Below, in pieces: positions 49,704-59,500 of a stretch of DNA of 64,000 nucleotides. The DNA comes from Bacillus ndiopicus. Lineage in GTDB: Bacteria; Bacillota; Bacilli; Bacillales_A; Planococcaceae. The position numbers and the translations under genes are program-made. The DNA is taken from NCBI RefSeq assembly GCF_000612805.1, contig NZ_HG964403.1:372001-436000 (forward strand), in the 5' to 3' direction. The notes beneath the pieces are model-generated. The model was not told the DNA's origin and made no database searches. It worked only from the letters and a program-made list of their open reading frames with translations. Position 1 is the stretch's first letter. Each line of letters begins with the position of its first letter.

Positions 49704-50179
49704 ATGACACATGTAGAAAGATTACCGATCATTCCTGAAATTTTCTAAGATATAAATAGAATAATATAATCAGTGATATTTTTCAGACAGTTGAAATTGA
49801 TGAAACGTTATAGTTTGGACATAATAGTCTAGGTATTATAGTTCACCCTAAAACAAAAATAGGTCTTAATTTATTAGTTATGTAGAATGTAACTTTAGAA
49901 GGGAATTATACAAAAAGAAAATGTATAATAATCTTGAAATTCCTTATCTAATAACAGGAAAAAATGCTTTAGTTGGACCTATTGCTGAAATTTTAGGACC
50001 AGTTATTGTTGAAGATAAAACTCTGATAAGAGCTAATTCAGTTGTATTAAAAGATGTACCCAAAATGGTGTATTAGCAAATTTCCCAATAAAACACTTAA
50101 AATATTAAATGAATCAGAGATACAGAATATTAATCCAAATGTAAAATATATATCGGAAAACGGGGATTTTATAATTTAA
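49704..50179 (+). pseudogene. Decayed serine-acetyltransferase-like (hexapeptide) gene
   Basis: Pieces in all three plus frames assemble into a left-handed beta-helix acetyltransferase of the CysE type. One frame gives VEIDETL, a stop (49811), FGHNSLGIIVHPKTKIGLNLLVM, another stop (49883) and NVTLEGNY. A second gives the 51 codons from ATG 49921 with GPIAEILGPVIVEDKTLI and ANSVVLKDVP. The third ends GVLANFPIKHLKILNE and stops at 50179. At least two nonsense codons and two frameshifts are therefore present. Such genes often modify sugars in surface-polysaccharide clusters. Confidence 0.75.
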
Positions 50180-50330
50180 TTAAGTAGTAAAAACTTGAAG
50201 CATGCGAATGCTAAAACCTTAATAAATAAAAAAGACTAGTTAAGATAGTTTGCTAAATGTTTTTTATAAAATTATTGTTAAAAGCAAAATTTTATATGAA
50301 TTAAAAGTAATTTGTGAAGGGACGCATAAG

Positions 50331-51452
50331 ATGAAAGTGCTTTTTATAGCTTCTGTTTACCGCCATTTAACAGCATTCCATATCCCATATATACAGTATT
50401 TCCAAAATCGCGGTTGTAAGGTATACGCGGCAGGGACAGGAGAAGAAGATAAAAAGAATCTAGAAAAAATAAATGTAACATGCATCGATATTCCTTTTTC
50501 AAGAAGCCCGTTAAATTTACAAAACATTGCAGCTTATAAACAGCTACAGCAATTATTTGTGAAAGAACGCTTTGAGTTAGTACATGTACATACACCTGTT
50601 GCAGCATTATTAACAAGAGCTGCCTTTCGTAAAAGCAATTATGGAAAAATGGTTTATACTGCTCATGGCTTTCATTTTTTTTCAGGTGCACCAAAGCAAA
50701 ATTGGCTTATTTATTATCCAGCAGAAAAATTGGCTGCGAAGTGGACAGATCATTTAATTACGATTAATGAGGAAGATTTTAAAAACGCGCAAAGCTTGTT
50801 GCCTAGAGATAAAATTTCTTTTGTACATGGTGTTGGTGTCGAATTTGCTGAAAATGATTTTTCGCAGCAGGAAAAGCACCAGTTGCGGGTACAGTTAGGG
50901 CTAGCAGATGATGCGATAACAATTGCCTACGTTGCAGAGCTTAATGATAATAAAAATCATCAGTTTTTGCTGAATAATTGGAGAAAAATTAAAGAAAGCA
51001 CACCACAATTTGAGCTGTTGATTATTGGTACAGGTGACAAAGAGCGACAACTAAAGGAATATGTGATAGATGAGCAGCTTGCCGGAGTACATTTTTTAGG
51101 TTATCGGCGGGATGTACCGAAATTGTTAAAAATAACGGATATTGTTGCATTGCTTTCACATAGAGAAGGTTTGCCAAAAAGCATTATGGAAGCAATGGCT
51201 GCAGAGATTCCATGTGTTGTAACAAATACACGTGGTTTAAGAGATTTAGTAAAATCAAATGAAAATGGTTTTGTCGTTAATCATGGTGCAGATGCCGAAT
51301 TAATCGCAGCCTTTTACGCCCTTAGAGAGAAACGGCAGAGAGATAAAATGGGGCAATGTGCAAAGCTTCTAGTTGATCCATTTTTGTTAAATAACGTAAT
51401 AGAGGAATACGCAGCAATTTACGATCAATTAATAGAGCAGGTGAAGGAATGA
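50331..51452 (+). CDS. Glycosyltransferase family 4, PglA/EpsD-like
   Basis: A 373-residue GT-B enzyme. The N terminus MKVLFIASVYRHLTAFHIPYIQYF, the VHVHTPVAALLTR motif, AHGFHFFSGAP and the donor motif LLSHREGLPKSIMEAMAAEIPCV place it with the enzymes that add the second sugar onto undecaprenyl-PP-diacetylbacillosamine (PglA, EpsD). Its place next to galE and the PglC-like gene supports this. ATG 50331 lies after GAAGGGA; the frame is open 27 codons further up into non-coding sequence. It overlaps galE by four bases. Base use is host-like again, unlike the transferases before the pseudogene. Confidence 0.82.
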   Translation: MKVLFIASVYRHLTAFHIPYIQYFQNRGCKVYAAGTGEEDKKNLEKINVTCIDIPFSRSPLNLQNIAAYKQLQQLFVKERFELVHVHTPVAALLTRAAFRKSNYGKMVYTAHGFHFFSGAPKQNWLIYYPAEKLAAKWTDHLITINEEDFKNAQSLLPRDKISFVHGVGVEFAENDFSQQEKHQLRVQLGLADDAITIAYVAELNDNKNHQFLLNNWRKIKESTPQFELLIIGTGDKERQLKEYVIDEQLAGVHFLGYRRDVPKLLKITDIVALLSHREGLPKSIMEAMAAEIPCVVTNTRGLRDLVKSNENGFVVNHGADAELIAAFYALREKRQRDKMGQCAKLLVDPFLLNNVIEEYAAIYDQLIEQVKE

Positions 51453-52459
51453 CGATTTTAGTAACTGGTGGCTTAGGATTTATCGGAAGTCATACAGTAG
51501 TTGAGTTAATGGAGCAGGGGCGTGATTGCGTCATTATTGATAATTTATCGAAATCAACACTTAATGTAGTAGATCGAATTGAAGCAGTTGTGCAAAAAAA
51601 GGTTCCTTTTCTAAAAGTAGAAATGCTAGATAAAATTGCATTAAGAGAAGTATTTAAAGCATATAATATTTCCTCGGTCATACATTTTGCAGGTTATAAG
51701 TCAGTTGGGGAATCAGTAAAGCAGCCTTTATTGTATTATCAAAATAACCTTATTAGCACAATAAACTTATTAGAGATTATGCAGGAATTCGATGTGAAAA
51801 AACTTGTTTTCAGCTCCTCTGCTACTGTTTATGGAGACGCACATTTACCACCATTGAAGGAAGGTTTAGCGCTGTCAGCACCGAACCCCTATGGTCGTAC
51901 AAAGCTAATGCTTGAAGAGATATTAAGGGATTTTGTTGCAGCAAACACTGAATGGAGCATAGCATTAATGCGCTATTTTAATCCAATTGGTGCGCATAAA
52001 AGTGGCCTATTGGGAGAGATGCCGTATGGTACACCAAACAATTTAATGCCTCATTTGCTCAATGCTGCTAGCGGTGAAACGGAGAAACTACAAATATTTG
52101 GTGGCGATTACAATACGGAAGATGGTAGCTGTATTCGAGACTTTATTCATATTATGGATTTAGCAGATGGGCATGTGAAGGCGCTTCAGTATGTTGAAGA
52201 GGATTTTGGTTGCGAAGCGTTTAATCTTGGAACAGGCGTTGGATACTCAGTTCTAAATTTAATTCATACCTTTGAAGCTGTGACCGCTACGAAAATACCT
52301 TATGAAATTGTTGATCGCCGAGATGGGGACATCGTCATAAGTATTGCAGATGTAGAGAAAGCCACGACAGTTCTTGGGTGGAAGGCTAAGTATCGTTTGA
52401 AAGATATGTGCATAGATTCATGGCGATGGTATCAAACAGTAAAAGGATATACAATATAA
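51449..52459 (+). CDS. galE: UDP-glucose/UDP-GlcNAc 4-epimerase
   Basis: Interconverts gluco- and galacto- forms of UDP-hexoses. The 336-residue SDR has the NAD motif TGGLGFIGSH, SSSATVYGD and the catalytic pair Y148 and K152 in PYGRTK. Whether it also takes N-acetylated substrates cannot be settled from sequence. In this context (before a PglC-like gene) UDP-GalNAc production is attractive. The start is coupled to the preceding stop (ATGA), and the next gene begins on the very next base after its stop. Confidence 0.92.
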   Translation: MTILVTGGLGFIGSHTVVELMEQGRDCVIIDNLSKSTLNVVDRIEAVVQKKVPFLKVEMLDKIALREVFKAYNISSVIHFAGYKSVGESVKQPLLYYQNNLISTINLLEIMQEFDVKKLVFSSSATVYGDAHLPPLKEGLALSAPNPYGRTKLMLEEILRDFVAANTEWSIALMRYFNPIGAHKSGLLGEMPYGTPNNLMPHLLNAASGETEKLQIFGGDYNTEDGSCIRDFIHIMDLADGHVKALQYVEEDFGCEAFNLGTGVGYSVLNLIHTFEAVTATKIPYEIVDRRDGDIVISIADVEKATTVLGWKAKYRLKDMCIDSWRWYQTVKGYTI

Positions 52460-53050
52460 ATGAAAAGAATTTTTGATTTCGCTGTAAGCCTCATGATGAT
52501 TATTATTTTAAGTTTAGTAATATTGATAACTTGGCTTTTGGTATGTATGAAATTGGGCTCACCTGCTATTTTTAAGCAGCCTCGTCCAGGCTTCAAAGGC
52601 AAAGTATTTTATGTATATAAGTTCCGCACAATGACGGACGAACGGGATGCTCATGGCGAGCTTTTGTCAGATGCTGAGCGTTTAACATCATTTGGCAAGC
52701 AATTACGAAGATTGAGCTTAGATGAATTACCACAACTATGGAATGTATTAAAAGGAGATATGAGTTTTGTTGGACCTCGCCCACTTTTAGAAGAATATTT
52801 ACCTTTATATAATCAGCGACAAGCGAAGCGCCATAACGTACGTCCTGGAATTACTGGTTGGGCGCAGGTCAATGGTCGCAATGCGATTTCGTGGGAGCAG
52901 AAATTTGAATATGATGTTTGGTATGTGGAAAATCAATCATTATGGTTGGATTTGAAAATTTTATTACTAACTGTGAAAAAAGTGTTTGTGAGGGAAGGAA
53001 TTTCACAGGAAGGGCAAGCGACTATGGAGAAATTTACAGGCTCTAAATAG
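52460..53050 (+). CDS. Initiating phosphoglycosyl transferase, PglC/EpsL type
   Basis: Transfers phospho-sugar from UDP-sugar to undecaprenyl phosphate and so starts the repeat unit. The 196-residue monotopic enzyme has one N-terminal re-entrant hydrophobic segment (about 8-30), then [10 protein letters not shown], the catalytic Asp-Glu dyad D88-E89 in [11 protein letters not shown], and [11 protein letters not shown], followed by [14 protein letters not shown]. Its small size and the adjacent bacillosamine genes point to UDP-diacetylbacillosamine as substrate. It begins directly after the galE stop with no gap. Confidence 0.9.
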   Translation: MKRIFDFAVSLMMIIILSLVILITWLLVCMKLGSPAIFKQPRPGFKGKVFYVYKFRTMTDERDAHGELLSDAERLTSFGKQLRRLSLDELPQLWNVLKGDMSFVGPRPLLEEYLPLYNQRQAKRHNVRPGITGWAQVNGRNAISWEQKFEYDVWYVENQSLWLDLKILLLTVKKVFVREGISQEGQATMEKFTGSK

Positions 53051-53068
53051 ATGGGAGACATGTAAATA

Positions 53069-53704
53069 ATGAATTATATTTTAATAGGAGATAGTGGTCA
53101 TGGCAAAGTAATAGAAGACTGTATCATGGCAAATGGCCATCAGGTGACTGCAAAGCTAGATGATAAATATGAAGAGCTTTTTAAAGAGGATGCCTATATA
53201 AAGGGACCAATTTCCGCAGTTCATAAATTATTAAATAAAGAAACGAAAATAATTATTTCCATTGGTCATAATGCAATTCGCCAAAAAATTGTAGAGCGAT
53301 TACAAGTAGAGGAAAAGCAGTATGGCACTGTGATTCATCCAAGTGCAATTATTAGCCCCTCAGCTATTATTGGCTATGGTACAGTAATCATGCCAAATGT
53401 TGTTGTGAATGCTTATAGCACTGTAGAAAATCATGTTATTTTGAATACTGGATGCATTGTCGAGCATGATTGCTTAGTGTCCAATTTCGTACATATATCT
53501 CCAGGGGCCGTGCTAACAGGCGGTGTCTCAGTGTGGGAAGGGACCCAAATAGGTGCTAGGGCATCTATTAATCCAACATTGCAAGTTGGAAAATGGAGCA
53601 TGGTTGGAGCAGGAAGTGCCGTTATTCGAAATATACCTGACAGTGTAACCGCGGTTGGAGTACCTACAAAGATAATTAAGGAAAGAAGGATTGTGAATGA
53701 CTAA
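53069..53704 (+). CDS. UDP-4-amino-sugar N-acetyltransferase, PglD/EpsM type
   Basis: A 211-residue NeuD/PglD-type enzyme: an N-terminal nucleotide-sugar-binding half (ILIGDSGHGKVIEDC) and a C-terminal left-handed beta helix. The catalytic base is H133 with D134 in CIVEHDCLV, as in PglD, and AVGVPTKIIK closes the helix. It would finish UDP-N,N'-diacetylbacillosamine. Its last eight bases overlap the aminotransferase gene that supplies its substrate, a good sign of coupled expression. Confidence 0.87.
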   Translation: MNYILIGDSGHGKVIEDCIMANGHQVTAKLDDKYEELFKEDAYIKGPISAVHKLLNKETKIIISIGHNAIRQKIVERLQVEEKQYGTVIHPSAIISPSAIIGYGTVIMPNVVVNAYSTVENHVILNTGCIVEHDCLVSNFVHISPGAVLTGGVSVWEGTQIGARASINPTLQVGKWSMVGAGSAVIRNIPDSVTAVGVPTKIIKERRIVND

Positions 53705-54842
53705 TCGTATACTATTATCCTCTCCACATATGGGAGGAACTGAGCAAAAGTATATTCAAGAAGCGTTCGATACAAACTGGATTGCGCCACTTGGAACGAA
53801 TGTGGATGGATTTGAGCAAGGGTTAGCTTCTTATGTGAAGGTAAAAGCGGCCTCAGCCACAAGCTCTGGGACAGGCGCAATTCATCTAGCTTTAGACTTA
53901 TTAGGCGTTCAAGCTGGAGATATAGTATTTTGTTCTACTTTAACATTTATTGCAAGTGCTAACCCTATCCTTTATCTAGGTGCTACACCTGTTTTCATCG
54001 ATTCAGAAGAAGCAACTTGGAATATGTCCCCACAAGCATTAGAGCGAGCATTGCGTGAAGCGAAAGCTGATAATGCATTACCTAAAGCTGTTCTAATTGT
54101 TAACCTATATGGTCAAAGTGCACGTATGGATGAATTAATGACCTTGTGCAACGAATATGGCGTTCCAGTAATTGAAGATGCAGCAGAATCGCTAGGTTCT
54201 TTGTATAAAGGGAAGCATAGTGGCACATTTGGTAAGTTAGGCATTTATTCGTTTAATGGCAATAAAATTATTACAACCTCTGGTGGCGGTATGCTAGTGT
54301 CAGAGGATGAGCAGCTAATTGCTCGTTCACGCTTTTTAGCAACTCAGGCTCGTGATGCAGCGAAGCATTATCAACATAGCGTTATTGGATACAATTACCG
54401 TATGAGTAACGTTGTCGCAGGAATTGGGCGTGGACAACTAGAAGTACTTGATGAGCGAATCGCACAAAAAAGAGCGATTTTTAATCGATATGAATCTGCA
54501 TTTATAAATGTTGATGGGATTACAATGATGCCAGAACTAGAAGGGACATTCTCCAATCGCTGGTTATCAACAATGACATTAGATCCTAAAAAAATAAAAA
54601 CTTCTCCGTATGAGCTTATTGATTTGTTAGATGCAGCAAATATAGAAGCACGTCCAGTGTGGAAGCCGCTCCATATGCAACCTTTATTGGAAGGATGTAA
54701 ATTTTACCCTCATAGTGAGGAGCAGATTATAAGTGAAAAGCTTTTCGCTACAGGTATATGTTTACCATCAGATAGTAAAATGACAGCGGAAGAGCAGGAA
54801 AAAGTGATTGAGGTTATTTGGGAAGCTGTTAAAAGAAAATAA
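53697..54842 (+). CDS. UDP-4-keto-6-deoxy-GlcNAc aminotransferase, PglE/EpsN type
   Basis: DegT/DnrJ-family PLP enzyme of 381 residues that aminates the PglF-type product at C4. ILLSSPHMGGTEQKYIQEAFDTNWIAPLGTNV is the hallmark PglE/EpsN N terminus. The PLP lysine is K190 in YSFNGNKIITTSGGGML, and VIEDAAESLGSLYKGKHSG holds cofactor contacts. It starts inside the upstream acetyltransferase gene. It is the last gene of the polysaccharide cluster and is followed by a good terminator. With the dehydratase at 36885 and the two genes before it, the bacillosamine pathway is complete. Confidence 0.9.
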   Translation: MTNRILLSSPHMGGTEQKYIQEAFDTNWIAPLGTNVDGFEQGLASYVKVKAASATSSGTGAIHLALDLLGVQAGDIVFCSTLTFIASANPILYLGATPVFIDSEEATWNMSPQALERALREAKADNALPKAVLIVNLYGQSARMDELMTLCNEYGVPVIEDAAESLGSLYKGKHSGTFGKLGIYSFNGNKIITTSGGGMLVSEDEQLIARSRFLATQARDAAKHYQHSVIGYNYRMSNVVAGIGRGQLEVLDERIAQKRAIFNRYESAFINVDGITMMPELEGTFSNRWLSTMTLDPKKIKTSPYELIDLLDAANIEARPVWKPLHMQPLLEGCKFYPHSEEQIISEKLFATGICLPSDSKMTAEEQEKVIEVIWEAVKRK

Positions 54843-54855
54843 AATATTGGAAATA

Positions 54856-54899
54856 TAAGGCGTTTTCTGTTTTGATGAAACAGAAAATGCCTTATTTTT
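54856..54899 (+). terminator. Terminator of the polysaccharide cluster
   Basis: A 17-bp stem with one G-U pair (54856-54872 with 54878-54894), five-base loop, then TTTTT. It lies 14 bases after the last stop codon. Confidence 0.9.
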
Positions 54900-55258
54900 C
54901 AAGATTCAGATTTACCACATGATGCTATTAAAATGATATTTTACGTGCAACATGCGGATACTTAGCAAATGATTCGTACTTATCCGAATAGCCACTTATG
55001 TCCAAAAAGAATACAGGGCTAGCAAGTGTGAATTCTTTCATTCATGGGATACATTATCATGTAACTATAGGGGCCTGTGGGGCAATATTATAGATTGCTG
55101 CTCTTAGTTGAGCCACTTAATGAACACAACCCTTACGTTATGAATGCTTGGAAACAAGTTAGGAAATAGTTTGGCTATAATCCCATGTATTCCACAGTGT
55201 GGATAACTCATCATTTAATAAGCGTGGATTTTCTTTGTTTTAGTACTAAAAACTTTTA
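54900..55258. other. Gene-free stretch before the peptide ORF
   Basis: No ORF with a ribosome site. Short open stretches in several frames look like decayed coding sequence but match nothing I can name. On the minus strand this is the region downstream of the small peptide ORF; a short A/T hairpin (GTTTTAGTACTAAAAAC near 55237) is its only possible terminator. Confidence 0.35.
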
Positions 55259-55306
55259 CTAACGTCCACCTATAATGTCCCAAACAGCAAAAAGAATTTC
55301 TACCAT
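55259..55306 (-). CDS. Putative 15-residue SHP-like signalling peptide
   Basis: A 15-codon ORF divergent from the Rgg-type gene, 109 bases from its start. The product MVEILFAVWDIIGGR has a hydrophobic core and a DII-GG ending, recalling streptococcal short hydrophobic peptides whose mature forms are DILIIVGG and DIIIIVGG. A perfect AGGAGG (55322-55317) lies exactly ten bases before the ATG, which is hard to explain by chance in a non-coding stretch. Differences from the model: it is shorter than typical SHPs (about 22 residues), lacks the basic N terminus, and ends in Arg. Processing and export genes (Eep, PptAB) are not in the window. Seen: ORF, ribosome site, layout. Inferred: pheromone role. 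Confidence 0.55.
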   Translation of the reverse strand: MVEILFAVWDIIGGR

Positions 55307-55415
55307 ATAACTTTTTCCTCCTAAAAGTTTTGTATACTATTAATATATTGGGAATTTTCTAAATAAAGATTTTAGGTAAAGTATTGTTGACGTAAATTAT
55401 TGAGAAGGGTGTGCT

Positions 55416-56324
55416 ATGATGGAAAAGGTAGGAGTTATTATTAAAGAATTACGTACATCTAAGAAGATTAAATCAGAAACACTTTATAAAGGCCTTCTAT
55501 CTCGTCAAGCGAGAAGTAATTTTGAAAAAGGCAATAATGATACGACGGTTAACAAGTTTTTTATTATGTTAGATCGCTTAAATATTTCACTAGAGGAATT
55601 TTATGTGGCATTTACACAAAATGAAGATGTTGAACTTCACTTATTCCACAACATTGCTCCAATTTTTTATAGTAAAGATAAAGAGGGATTAGATTCCTTG
55701 GTTGAAAAGTTAGGGAGAGAATATAAAAAAACAAATAATGTTAAGTATTTACATTATCGAATTATGGCTCAAAATCTCCTTAGTACATTGAATAATGAAC
55801 CTAAATCTACTGAATTTGAGGTTTTGAGTAATTATTTAATTAATTGTGACTCATGGGGATATTACGAAATTATGTTATTTTCAAATTCCTTAAACTATTT
55901 TTCTCAACAATTAATTGATACAGTTTTTAAACGAGTACAACATACGCTTAAGAAATATTACATGATGCAACGGTATAAAAATGAATATTCAATGCTTCTC
56001 TTAAATATTATTTATAAGAATTTGCGTGATTTAAACATTTCACAAGTACAAAAATACTTTAAAGAATATGACCAACTTAATCAACATCTACAAAATGACA
56101 TGTACTATCAATCTATGAGGAAATTCTTCTATGAAGTTATTTGTGCGTGTACAAATAAGGATCATTCTACTCACGAGCTAGAAAAAATTATATCGTATTT
56201 AGGTTATTTCAATATGAAAAATAAACAAAAGCAATGTATTGAGCTTTTAGGGGAATTGAATTTTCAAGTGAAGGAAATTAATGATGAAGAGCGAGGCATT
56301 TTCTTTAAAATTACTAAAAATTAA
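55416..56324 (+). CDS. Rgg/GadR/MutR-type transcriptional regulator
   Basis: A 302-residue protein with an N-terminal helix-turn-helix (about residues 3-60: VGVIIKELRTSKKI, then LSRQARSNFEKGNNDTTVNKFF) and an all-helical C-terminal part (about 70-295) like the TPR-type peptide-binding region of Rgg proteins. Length and layout fit Rgg, and NKFFIMLDRLNISLEEFY closely follows the family pattern. In streptococci such proteins bind short imported peptides and control nearby genes. The divergent peptide ORF makes this likely here. Likely targets are the peptide gene itself and neighbouring surface genes. ATG at 55416 or 55419 behind GAAGGG. A/T-rich codon use suggests transfer. Confidence 0.75.
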   Translation: MMEKVGVIIKELRTSKKIKSETLYKGLLSRQARSNFEKGNNDTTVNKFFIMLDRLNISLEEFYVAFTQNEDVELHLFHNIAPIFYSKDKEGLDSLVEKLGREYKKTNNVKYLHYRIMAQNLLSTLNNEPKSTEFEVLSNYLINCDSWGYYEIMLFSNSLNYFSQQLIDTVFKRVQHTLKKYYMMQRYKNEYSMLLLNIIYKNLRDLNISQVQKYFKEYDQLNQHLQNDMYYQSMRKFFYEVICACTNKDHSTHELEKIISYLGYFNMKNKQKQCIELLGELNFQVKEINDEERGIFFKITKN

Positions 56325-56378
56325 TAACAGCGTTTCTTTGTAATTATGACAGCAAAGAAGCGCTGTTATTTTTTTTTG
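56323..56378 (+). terminator. Terminator of the rgg-type gene
   Basis: An 18-bp stem with one G-U pair (56323-56340 with 56353-56370), a 12-base loop and eight T. The left arm overlaps the stop codon. Confidence 0.92.
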
Positions 56379-56492
56379 GAATTGCATGTTAATTATTGTG
56401 GACATTTTCTATTAGAATATAAAAAGAAATTTAAGGAGTATTAAACTCTTTAAAGAAAATTTACAAAATTTTAATTTAGCATTATTAAACTT

Positions 56493-56520
56493 TGCTATAA
56501 TGTAGGATGTATGACGTCCT
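56493..56520 (+). promoter_or_regulatory. Extended -10 promoter and hairpin, first nuclease gene
   Basis: TGC-TATAAT (56493-56501) is a full extended -10; no good -35 is seen. Immediately downstream AGGATG (56504-56509) pairs with CGTCCT (56515-56520) around TATGA. The second nuclease gene has the same arrangement with changed but still paired bases, so the hairpin or operator is probably functional. Confidence 0.6.
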
Positions 56521-56580
56521 TCCTGGGATGATTTGATTAAAATCAAGGGGATAATTGGAAAGAAAAGGAGAACAAAGGGA

Positions 56581-59500
56581 ATGAATAGAGGAAAACTGCG
56601 TAAATCATTTAGTATGTTAGCAGCTTCAGCACTTGTTGTGAGTGCAGTAGCTCCTGCAACACCGATTATCGCAAATGCTGCAGAACAGCAAACAATAACA
56701 GTAGCAACGGCAATTGCGAATAACAGTGGGATTGCAACAGTTCGAGGTTATATCGTTGGTTATGTAAAATCAGCAACAAGTGTTGTAACGACAGGTGTAG
56801 AAGATACTAGTATTGCAATTGCGGATAACCCAAATGAGACAGATATAACAAAAATGCTATTCGTACAATTAACGTCTAGCTATCGCTCAGAGTTTGGCTT
56901 GAAATCGAATCCAGCAGCTCTAGGTAAAGAAATTGATGTGACAGGTAGCCTTGAAGCTTACTTTACAAAAGCGGGCTTAAAGTCACCTAGTGCAATCCAA
57001 TTTACAGGAGATGCAGGCACACCAACTGAGCCAACAACGCCACCACCATTTATTACAATTGCTGAAACACGAACAACAACAGCAGATGTAGTAACAGTTC
57101 AAGGTATTGTAACTGCAAAATTAAAAAATACAATTGCAATTCAAGATGGGACAGGGGGTATTTCTGTTCGCCCTACTTCACTTAACGTCCAAGAAGGAGA
57201 TTTGGTAACCCTAACAGGTAAATTGGCTCATTATAAAGGCTTGCTACAACTAGATTCAGCGACACTTGTATCAAAAGATACGGCTACAATTATTACACCT
57301 GAACACATTACAGGTGACCAAGTAGGAGAGAGTCGTGAATCGCAATTAGTGAAGGTAGAAAATATAGCTTTAACAAAGGCTAGTGAAGGTAGTGGGTGGA
57401 TTAATTATAAAGCCACAGATTCAAATAATAACACTTTCATTGTACGTGACGAAACAGGGCAACTAGGCTTGAGCGAAAATCGTTATGCTTCAATTACAGG
57501 TATTGTGCAACAGTTCGATCAAGACTATCAATTGATTCCGCGTTCAAGCGCAGATGCTGTGATTGACCCATCTCTTTTACTACCACCAGTTGCAACTCCA
57601 GCAGGTGGAACATTTATTGGGGGAACAACAGTTGAATTAACATCTACAACCGCAAATGCTGAGATTTTATTTACACTGGGTAATCTAGACCCTAAAGTAG
57701 GTGGCGCAACGTATGCGAGCCCAATTAATATTACAGAAGATACAACATTAAAAGCTGTTGTAAAGCGAATTGGCACATCAGAGTACAGTGATGTTGTGAC
57801 AATGAACTACAAAATTGTAGATGCATTACGTATTCACGATATTCAAGGGGCAGGTCACACAACTGAGTTTAATAATCAGATGGTAGAAGGTGTGGAAGGT
57901 ATTGTAACATCAAGCTATGAAGTTTCAGGAGCGAAGTATTATACAATTCAAACACCAGATGCAGAAATCGATAATGACCCACACACATCTGAAGGTATTG
58001 TTTTATATGCTGGTAAAACAAATTGGCCAATCACAGTTGGAGATTTAGTTTCAGTAACAGGTAAAGTGTCTGAATATGCGATTGAAGGCTATGCAGAGCG
58101 TCAAACAACAGATTTATTAACAACACAAATTAGTATACGTGATGATCAAGGTGGGAAAGTGAAAGTATTAGCAAATAACGTACCACTACCAGCACCAATC
58201 ATTATCGATGAAAATAACTTACCAACAGGTGCAATCGATAGCGATAACTTAACGATGTTCAATCCTGAAACTGATGCAATTGATTTCTGGGAAAGCTTAG
58301 AAGGCATGCGTGTTCAAGTATCAAATGTAAAAGCTGTTGGTCCACAGGCAAATGGAGACCTTACAACAGTATTAGAAAGCAGAGCAACGAATACAAAGCA
58401 TGGTGGCGTACTACTAGAGAAGGACAATAAAAATCCAGACATCATCCAATTCCGTTTGGATCCTAATGGCACTGCACGTAATTTTGAAGTGGCTACAGGC
58501 GATAAATTTGAAGGAGATATTATCGGTGTTGTTGGTTATTCTTATCAAAATTATAAAATCTATGCAAAGCTAACTGATATGCAAAATGCTTTTGTTAAAA
58601 GTTCGGTGAAGCCTGAGAAAACACATATTGTGAAAGATACGAACAAATTAACAATTGGTTCATACAATCTTGAAAACTTCTCAAATAATAAGAGCAAAAC
58701 ATCTGATGATAAAGCGCAAAAATTAGCACGTGCGTTTGTACAGGATTTAAACAGCCCTGATATCGTTGGTGTAACAGAAGTACAAGATAATAATGGTGAT
58801 ACGGATAATGGCAATGCAGCAGCAAATGAAAGTTATGCACGCCTAATCAATGAAATTGTAAAAGCAGGTGGCGTAGAGTATAAATATGCGAATATAGACC
58901 CAATTAACAACAAAGATGGTGGTGCACCAGGGGCGAATATTCGAGTTGGTTTCCTCTATAATCCAGATCGTGTAACTTTAGCTGATTTACCAGCAGGTGA
59001 TGCAACGATAGCTGTTAGCTATGAAAATGGTAACTTAACTGTAAACCCTGGACGTATCGATCCACAAAATGAAGCATTTAATAGTAGCCGTAAGCCATTA
59101 GCAGCACAATTTGATTTCAATGGTGAGCAAGTAATTGTTGTTGTTAACCACTGGAACTCTAAAAATGGTGATACGCCACTATATGGTTCAAAACAACCAC
59201 CATATTACGGTAGTGAGGTGCAACGTAAAAAAATTGCAACGATTGTAGAAGGCTTTATTCATGATGTGAAAACGAAAAACCCTAATGCAAACGTTGTAGC
59301 AGTAGGTGACTTTAATGACTTCCAATTCTCTGATGCACTAGGTATTTTAGAAAGCCGTCATATGACAAATATGATCAATAAGCTGTCTGAGGACGATCGT
59401 TACACATATGTGTTCCAAGGTAACTCACAGGTGCTTGACCATATTTTAGTGTCAAATAATTTAGCAGCAAAAACAGAGATTGATGCAATCCATATTAATG

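Noticed and set aside
54900-55258. Transposase remnant between the polysaccharide cluster and the peptide ORF
   Set aside because: Short open stretches in several frames, but nothing matched a transposase family with any confidence.
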